Below, one piece after another: positions 59,208 to 64,000 of a stretch of DNA of 64,000 nt. Source of the stretch: Streptomyces microflavus (GTDB lineage: Bacteria > Actinomycetota > Actinomycetes > Streptomycetales > Streptomycetaceae). The stretch spans positions 372,001 through 436,000 of the forward strand of contig NZ_BMUG01000004.1 in the NCBI RefSeq assembly GCF_014650075.1, read 5' to 3'. Positions within the stretch are counted from its first letter, which is position 1; each line of letters begins with the position of its first letter. The notes under the pieces were generated by a model. That model saw only the letters and a program-made list of their open reading frames with translations, had not been told where the DNA came from and did not search any database. A program made the position numbers and the translations under genes.

Positions 59208-60170
59208 ATGACTTCGACGACTGCCGGCGCGACCACCGCCGATGTATGGCTGCCCTTCCCGGCCGACGAGATCGACGGGCTCCCCAAGGGCCTCGACTAC
59301 CTCTTCTGGGACGGGGGGCCGGAGTACCCGGGGGACCCCGCGCACTGCGTCTACTACGTCGTCCCCTACATGAAGGGTTCCGAGATCGCCGTGCGGCCGC
59401 TGGACGCCATGAGCGCCGTCCAGGTCGTGCAGACGCTCTCCGCGGGCATCGACCACGTCGAGCCGGGCCTGGGGCTGCTGCCCGCCGGCGTACGCCTCTG
59501 CAACGCCAAGGGGGTGCACGAGGCGTCCACCGCCGAACTGGCGCTCACCCTGATCCTGGCCTCCCTGCGCGACCTCCCCGGCTTCGTCCACGGCCAGGAC
59601 AAGGAGGAGTGGCGGTCCGGCTTCTATCCGGCGCTCGCCGACAAGTCCGTCCTCATCGTGGGTTACGGCTCCATCGGCTCGGCCATCGAGGACCGGCTCG
59701 CGCCCTTCGAGTGCGCGCGGGTGGTGCGCGTCGCGCGCTCCGCCCGGACCACCGAGCGCGGTCCCGTACACGCGCTCGACGACCTGCCGGTCCTGCTGCC
59801 CGACGCCGATGTCGTTGTGCTCTCCACCCCCCTGAACCCCTCCACACAAGGGCTGGTGGACGCCCGCTTCCTCGCCGCGATGCCGGACGGCGCCCTTCTC
59901 GTCAACGTCGCCCGGGGCGGAGTCGTGGACACCGGGGCCCTGTTGACCGAACTGGAATCCGGACGGCTGCGGGCGGCGCTCGATGTCACCGACCCGGAAC
60001 CGCTGCCCTCCGGCCACCCTCTCTGGCATGCTCCGAATGTCTTGATCACGCCTCATGTGGGCGGCAGCACCTCGGCGTTCGAACCGCGCGCCAAGCGGCT
60101 GCTCGCCGAACAGCTCACCCGGTTCGCCGCGGGGGAGCCGGTGGTGAACGTCGTCAGGACCACCGGCTGA
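59208..60170 (+). CDS. D-2-hydroxyacid dehydrogenase family protein
   Basis: The protein has 320 residues. The Rossmann motif is VGYGSIGSAIEDRL near residues 150-163. Catalytic Arg is in NVARGGVVD, Glu in DPEPLPSGHP and His in ITPHVGG. It oxidises or reduces 2-hydroxyacids with NAD(P); the substrate is unknown. I chose the ATG at 59208 because the longer open frame overlaps the divergent AKR gene. Confidence 0.9.
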   Translation: MTSTTAGATTADVWLPFPADEIDGLPKGLDYLFWDGGPEYPGDPAHCVYYVVPYMKGSEIAVRPLDAMSAVQVVQTLSAGIDHVEPGLGLLPAGVRLCNAKGVHEASTAELALTLILASLRDLPGFVHGQDKEEWRSGFYPALADKSVLIVGYGSIGSAIEDRLAPFECARVVRVARSARTTERGPVHALDDLPVLLPDADVVVLSTPLNPSTQGLVDARFLAAMPDGALLVNVARGGVVDTGALLTELESGRLRAALDVTDPEPLPSGHPLWHAPNVLITPHVGGSTSAFEPRAKRLLAEQLTRFAAGEPVVNVVRTTG

Positions 60171-60359
60171 GGGCTCCCGGCCCTCACGCCGAGGCGCGAT
60201 CCGCGTGCACACAGTGCCGCCCACCTCGCCTTTCGTCACGGAGCGTAGAGAAGCTATGGCCCTGAGTGACGAACCTGGTGTATCGTCCGCACCGGAGGGC
60301 TGCGCCGTGGCAGGGGCGGCGCGGGGGGAGCATCGGAACGCGAGGGGGCGACGGGCGAT

Positions 60360-63314
60360 GTGCTGGCCATGGAGAGACGATCCGAGTCGGCGGAGCGGAG
60401 TGCGGCGGCCATCGGCGCTGCCCGGACGCGGAGTTCGCGGGTGGCCGGATTCCGCCCCGGGGCGGCGCCCGGGGCCGGGACGGGGAGCTCTCCGGTGAGC
60501 GTGCTGGGGACCTGGCTCTCGCCGCATCCCACCGCCGGCTCCATGGGGCTGCGGTCCCGGATCGTGCTCGGCCTCCTCTGCGCCGGATACTCGGTCGGAG
60601 CGGCCGTCGGCTGGGGATCGCCGGAAGTGGCCCGTTTCATGGGGGACTTCGGCCTCTCCGCGGCGGCGCTGACCGCCGCCGTCTCCTGCTTCCTCTACGC
60701 CCGGGTGAGCGCCGGGCGGCTGCGGCCCGCCTGGCTGCTGTTCTCGCTCTCCTCGCTCATGGCGGCCTGCGGCAACGCCGTCTGGGGGTGGTACGAGGTG
60801 GTGCTCGGCGTCCCCGTGCCCACCCCGTCGGCGGCCGACGCCTTCTTCCTCTGCTTCGCGCCGCCCGCCATCGTCGGGCTGCTCGTGCTCGCCAAGCGCC
60901 CCGTCACCCGGGCCGGCTGGGTCTGCCTGGCGCTGGACGCCTGGCTGATCGGCGGCTCCCTGCTCACCCTCGCCTGGAGCCTCGCCCTCGCGCACGCCGC
61001 GCACATGGCGGGCGTCCAGGACGCCAGTGTGGGCCCGGCGGCGCTCTCGCTGGCCTATCCGCTGCTGGACATCGTCCTCGTCTCCATGGTGCTCGCGCTG
61101 CACTTCCGCCGCTCCGGGGCCAACCGCTCCGCGGTGAACACCGCGATCGCCGCCCTGGCGCTGACCGTCCTGTGCGACGCGGTCTTCACCTCACCGCTGC
61201 TGCGCTCCACCTACAACTCGGGCCAGCTGCTCGACGCCGGCTGGTTCGCCGGCTCGCTGCTCCTCGCCTACGCCCCCTGGGGGGTACGACGCAGGGCGCC
61301 CGCCACCGACCGCCCGGGCCCGCCGCGCGCCATGAGCCGCCCGATCGCCGGATCGCTGGCCGCGCTCACCCCGTATCTCGCCGCGGCCGTCTGCACGCTC
61401 GGCATCCTGTACAACGTGGTCGAGGGCCGCCGGGTGGACCGGGTGGTCATCTTCACCGGCTGTACGGTCGTCCTCGCCCTGGTCGTCCGCCAGGGCATCA
61501 TGCTCCTCGACAACATCTCCCTCACCCAGGAACTGGCGCAGAAGGAGAACCACTTCCGCTCCCTGGTGCAGGGCTCCAGCGATGTCATCATGATCGCCGC
61601 CCCCAGCGGCACCCTGCGCTACGTCAGCCCCGCCGCCGCCGGGGTCTACGGGCGCGACGCGGAGGACCTCGTAGGCTCCGAGCTCTCCTCGATCATCCAC
61701 CCCGACGATCTCGGCCGGGTCGTCCACGAGGTGCGACGCTTCCTCGCGGCCCCGCCCCACGAGGAGCCCACCACCCGCATCGAGTGCCGCTTCCGCTCCG
61801 GCACCGGCGACTGGCTCCACGCCGAGTCCACCGTCAACCGGCACCAGGGCGGGCTCCTCCTCAACAGCCGGGACGTCACCGAACGCGTCAGGCTCCAGGC
61901 CCAGTTGCAGCACAACGCCGAGCACGACCCGCTCACCGACCTGCCCAACCGGGCCCTGTTCACCTCCCGGGTCCGCCAGGCGCTCACCGGCCGCCGGGCC
62001 GGCGACTCGGGCACCGCCGTGCTCTTCATCGACCTCGACGGCTTCAAGGCGGTCAACGACACCATCGGCCACCAGGCGGGCGACGAGCTGCTCATCCAGG
62101 CCGCCCGCCGCCTCCAGGAGTCCGTCCGGGCCGGGGACACCGCGGCGAGGCTCGGCGGTGACGAGTTCGCCGCGCTCATCATGGGCGACGGCACCCGCGA
62201 CCAGGGCGCCCGCGAGTACCAGGTCCACGAGATCGCCGACCGGCTCCGCCTCACCCTCTCCCAGCCCTACCGGATCGGCCCCAGCGAGGTCCGGGTGGCC
62301 GCCTCCATCGGCGTCGCCTTTGCCGAGCCCGGCATCACCCCCACCGACCTCATGCGCAACGCGGACCTCGCGATGTACCGGGCCAAGGCCGGCGGCAAGG
62401 ACCGGGTCGAGCTGTACGCCCCCCAGATGCAGGCCGACGTCGTACGCCGCTCCGAGCTGGCCACCCGGCTGCGCACCGCCCTGCGCGAGGGCGAGTTCGC
62501 CCTGCTGCACCAGCCGGTCGTCCACCTCGCCAGCGGGTCCGTCGCCGCCGTCGCCGCCCAGGCCCGCTGGCGCTCCGCCCAGGGCATCCTGTTCACCCCC
62601 GCCGAGTTCCTCCGGGTCACCGGCGACGACGACCGCACCGCCGAGCTGGGCCGCTGGCTCCTGGAGGAGGCCGTGAAGCAGGCCGCCGACCGGGCCAGGG
62701 CCGGCCACCCCGTCGCCGTCTCCGTGCGGCTCTCCGCCACCCGGCTGCTCGACAAGGCCCTGCCCTACGGCTCCATCGAGGCGCTGCTGACCCGGCACGG
62801 GCTGCCCTCGGGGGCGCTGATGATCGAGGTCGCCGACAGCGACCCCCGGATCTCCTTCGACGAGCTGGAGCAGCGGCTCGTGGCCCTGCGCCGCCTCGGG
62901 GTGCGGATCGCCCTCGACGGCTTCGGCAGCGGATTCGCCGCGATCAACGCGCTGCGCCGGCTCCCCATCGACGTACTGAAACTCGACCGGAACCTGGTCG
63001 AGGGGGTGGTCGAATCGGCCAGACTGCACAAGATCACCAGCGGGCTGCTGCGGATCGCCTGCGACCTCGGCCTGCAGTCCGTCGCCGACGGGGTCGACGT
63101 CCCCGAGCAGGTCCTCGCGCTCCGCGCCATGGGCTGCACCCACGGCCAGGGCATGGCCTTCTCCGGTCCGCTGGACGAGTACCGGCTGCGACGCGCCCTG
63201 GTCCGCGGCCAGTTCCCCGTACCGGGCGTCCCCGGCCCCCGTACGGTGATGGCGGGGGGCTCGATCCCGCTGCTCACCGGATCACATGCTGAGACGCCCG
63301 TCCCACCCACTTGA
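60360..63314 (+). CDS. cdgF: Membrane PAS-GGDEF-EAL protein, CdgF-like, with degenerate EAL
   Basis: The protein has 984 residues. About eight or more membrane helices (residues 65-385) are followed by PAS (residues about 395-510), GGDEF near residue 598 with an RAGD inhibitory site exactly 5 residues upstream, and an EAL-like domain. The EAL domain has lost key residues: EAL reads AQA, the DDFGTG loop reads DGFGSG, VNVS reads VRLS, and VAEGVE reads VADGVD. It should make c-di-GMP but not degrade it. The position before ilvB matches CdgF. GTG at 60360 has GAGGGGG upstream; an ATG at 60369 is the alternative. Confidence 0.9.
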   Translation: MLAMERRSESAERSAAAIGAARTRSSRVAGFRPGAAPGAGTGSSPVSVLGTWLSPHPTAGSMGLRSRIVLGLLCAGYSVGAAVGWGSPEVARFMGDFGLSAAALTAAVSCFLYARVSAGRLRPAWLLFSLSSLMAACGNAVWGWYEVVLGVPVPTPSAADAFFLCFAPPAIVGLLVLAKRPVTRAGWVCLALDAWLIGGSLLTLAWSLALAHAAHMAGVQDASVGPAALSLAYPLLDIVLVSMVLALHFRRSGANRSAVNTAIAALALTVLCDAVFTSPLLRSTYNSGQLLDAGWFAGSLLLAYAPWGVRRRAPATDRPGPPRAMSRPIAGSLAALTPYLAAAVCTLGILYNVVEGRRVDRVVIFTGCTVVLALVVRQGIMLLDNISLTQELAQKENHFRSLVQGSSDVIMIAAPSGTLRYVSPAAAGVYGRDAEDLVGSELSSIIHPDDLGRVVHEVRRFLAAPPHEEPTTRIECRFRSGTGDWLHAESTVNRHQGGLLLNSRDVTERVRLQAQLQHNAEHDPLTDLPNRALFTSRVRQALTGRRAGDSGTAVLFIDLDGFKAVNDTIGHQAGDELLIQAARRLQESVRAGDTAARLGGDEFAALIMGDGTRDQGAREYQVHEIADRLRLTLSQPYRIGPSEVRVAASIGVAFAEPGITPTDLMRNADLAMYRAKAGGKDRVELYAPQMQADVVRRSELATRLRTALREGEFALLHQPVVHLASGSVAAVAAQARWRSAQGILFTPAEFLRVTGDDDRTAELGRWLLEEAVKQAADRARAGHPVAVSVRLSATRLLDKALPYGSIEALLTRHGLPSGALMIEVADSDPRISFDELEQRLVALRRLGVRIALDGFGSGFAAINALRRLPIDVLKLDRNLVEGVVESARLHKITSGLLRIACDLGLQSVADGVDVPEQVLALRAMGCTHGQGMAFSGPLDEYRLRRALVRGQFPVPGVPGPRTVMAGGSIPLLTGSHAETPVPPT

Positions 63315-63347
63315 CACTTCATGCGTGCCGGAGAGAGGGTCAATGCC

Positions 63348-63389
63348 ATGCGCACCCGAATTCTCGTACTTGGAAAGCGCGTCGGCTGA
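63348..63389 (+). CDS. ilvB leader peptide
   Basis: A 13-codon frame reads MRTRILVLGKRVG. The consecutive Ile-Leu-Val-Leu codons are the sensing element of a branched-chain amino acid attenuator. GGAGAGAGGG precedes the ATG. It is too short for routine gene calling. Confidence 0.85.
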   Translation: MRTRILVLGKRVG

Positions 63390-63390
63390 A

Positions 63391-63468
63391 GCAGAGTCAC
63401 TCCACGACACTCTGCGGACCGCACCCGGCGCGCTCCCCTCGCTTGCCTCACGGCACGAGGGGTTTTTT
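63391..63468 (+). promoter_or_regulatory. Transcription attenuator of ilvB
   Basis: A pause-type hairpin (63391-63397 against 63409-63415, 7 bp) is followed by an intrinsic terminator: stem CCCCTCG/CGAGGGG (63435-63441 and 63456-63462, with an inner GCC/GGC pair) and T6 at 63463-63468. When Ile, Leu or Val is scarce, ribosome stalling on the leader should favour an antiterminator. It is the only hairpin I saw here with a classical T tract. Confidence 0.9.
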
Positions 63469-63552
63469 GTTGCACTGACACCTCTCAAATCGCTGTAAAA
63501 CACCCGCGAAAAAACACCCGCGAACACCCTCAGCTTCGAGAAGAGAATGCCG

Positions 63553-64000
63553 ATGACCGAGCAGGCCACCGGGGCCCACCACCCGCAGCCGCGCGCCCGT
63601 AACGGCGGACAGCCGTCCGTCACCGTTGAGCACGTCACGGGCGCGCAGTCCCTCATCCGTTCTCTCGAGGAAGTCGGCGCCGACACGGTATTCGGCATTC
63701 CCGGCGGCGCGATCCTCCCCGCCTACGACCCGATGATGGACTCCACCCGGGTCCGCCACGTCCTGGTCCGCCACGAGCAGGGCGCCGGCCACGCCGCCAC
63801 CGGGTACGCGCAGGCCACCGGCAAGGTCGGCGTCTGCATGGCCACCTCGGGCCCCGGCGCCACCAACCTGGTCACCCCGATCGCCGACGCGCACATGGAC
63901 TCCGTGCCGCTCGTCGCGATCACCGGCCAGGTCGCCTCCAAGGCCATCGGCACCGACGCCTTCCAGGAAGCCGACATCTGCGGCATCACGATGCCGATCA
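63553..64000 (+). CDS. ilvB: Acetolactate synthase large subunit, cut by the window end
   Basis: It makes acetolactate or acetohydroxybutyrate, the first common step to Val, Leu and Ile, with TPP and FAD. The first 149 codons are present. [16 protein letters not shown] starts the TPP-binding fold; the catalytic Glu is in [29 protein letters not shown] and [10 protein letters not shown] follow. ATG at 63553 (MTEQ) is better spaced from GAAGAG than the ATG at 63547. The gene continues beyond the window. Confidence 0.96.
   Translation, partial: MTEQATGAHHPQPRARNGGQPSVTVEHVTGAQSLIRSLEEVGADTVFGIPGGAILPAYDPMMDSTRVRHVLVRHEQGAGHAATGYAQATGKVGVCMATSGPGATNLVTPIADAHMDSVPLVAITGQVASKAIGTDAFQEADICGITMPI

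Noticed and set aside
63311..63339. TTGACA as the -35 box of the ilvB promoter
   Set aside because: At the right spacing there is no -10 element, only the leader-peptide ribosome site. The promoter is more likely inside the 3' end of the preceding gene.

Overview
The window is chromosomal DNA from an actinomycete, almost certainly a Streptomyces. GC is very high throughout, with strong third-position GC and many GTG and TTG starts. The gene order (sdaA-glyA-gcvH-gcvT, sseB pair, peptide ABC operon, mnmA, ligA, a GGDEF-EAL gene, gatCAB, a second GGDEF-EAL gene, ilvB) is the core order I recall from the S. coelicolor SCO54xx-SCO55xx region. I found no CRISPR array, tRNA, rRNA, transposase or integrase.

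Layout. 1-3086: a TPR protein translationally coupled to a NicO-type nickel/cobalt exporter. 3109-7890 (minus strand): one-carbon/serine genes gcvT, gcvH, glyA and sdaA behind a tandem glycine riboswitch. They split glycine, exchange glycine and serine, and deaminate serine to pyruvate. 8052-10541: a P-loop kinase-like ATPase and two SseB paralogues. 10775-16682: a complete dipeptide/oligopeptide ABC importer. 16701-22999: a UPF0126 membrane protein, a thioesterase facing a FabR-like TetR regulator, small membrane proteins, a cysteine desulfurase, a peptidoglycan amidase and the tRNA thiouridylase mnmA. The desulfurase is a plausible sulfur donor for MnmA.

23000-36700 is an accessory defence island between mnmA and an alpha/beta hydrolase gene. 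It holds rloA-rloB (ABC-type ATPase plus a candidate Toprim protein), hsdM, hsdS, an XRE/DUF397 regulatory cluster with a frameshift and a decayed copy, hsdR and a YgjP-like metallopeptidase. This is the most interesting accessory system here: a type I restriction-modification locus joined to an ATPase-Toprim pair whose layout recalls the anti-restriction-sensing PARIS module.

36696-64000 returns to core genes: hydrolase, DUF427, LOG-family, SDR and MetE-like proteins, ligA, an RmdB-like c-di-GMP phosphodiesterase, gatC-gatA-small protein-gatB, an ion permease with an apparent CTG start, a Tat-secreted phospholipase C, an MMPL transporter, a GNAT enzyme, small proteins, a PQQ-type sugar dehydrogenase, an aldo/keto reductase, a 2-hydroxyacid dehydrogenase, a CdgF-like GGDEF protein with a degenerate EAL domain, and ilvB (cut by the window end) behind a branched-chain amino acid attenuator.

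The least expected non-coding signal is recurrent short duplication of gene 3' ends. At four genes (9541, 36656, 38538, 39310) the last codons and stop codon are repeated 26-38 bp away on the downstream side. At ligA an 11-bp repeat runs through the stop codon.
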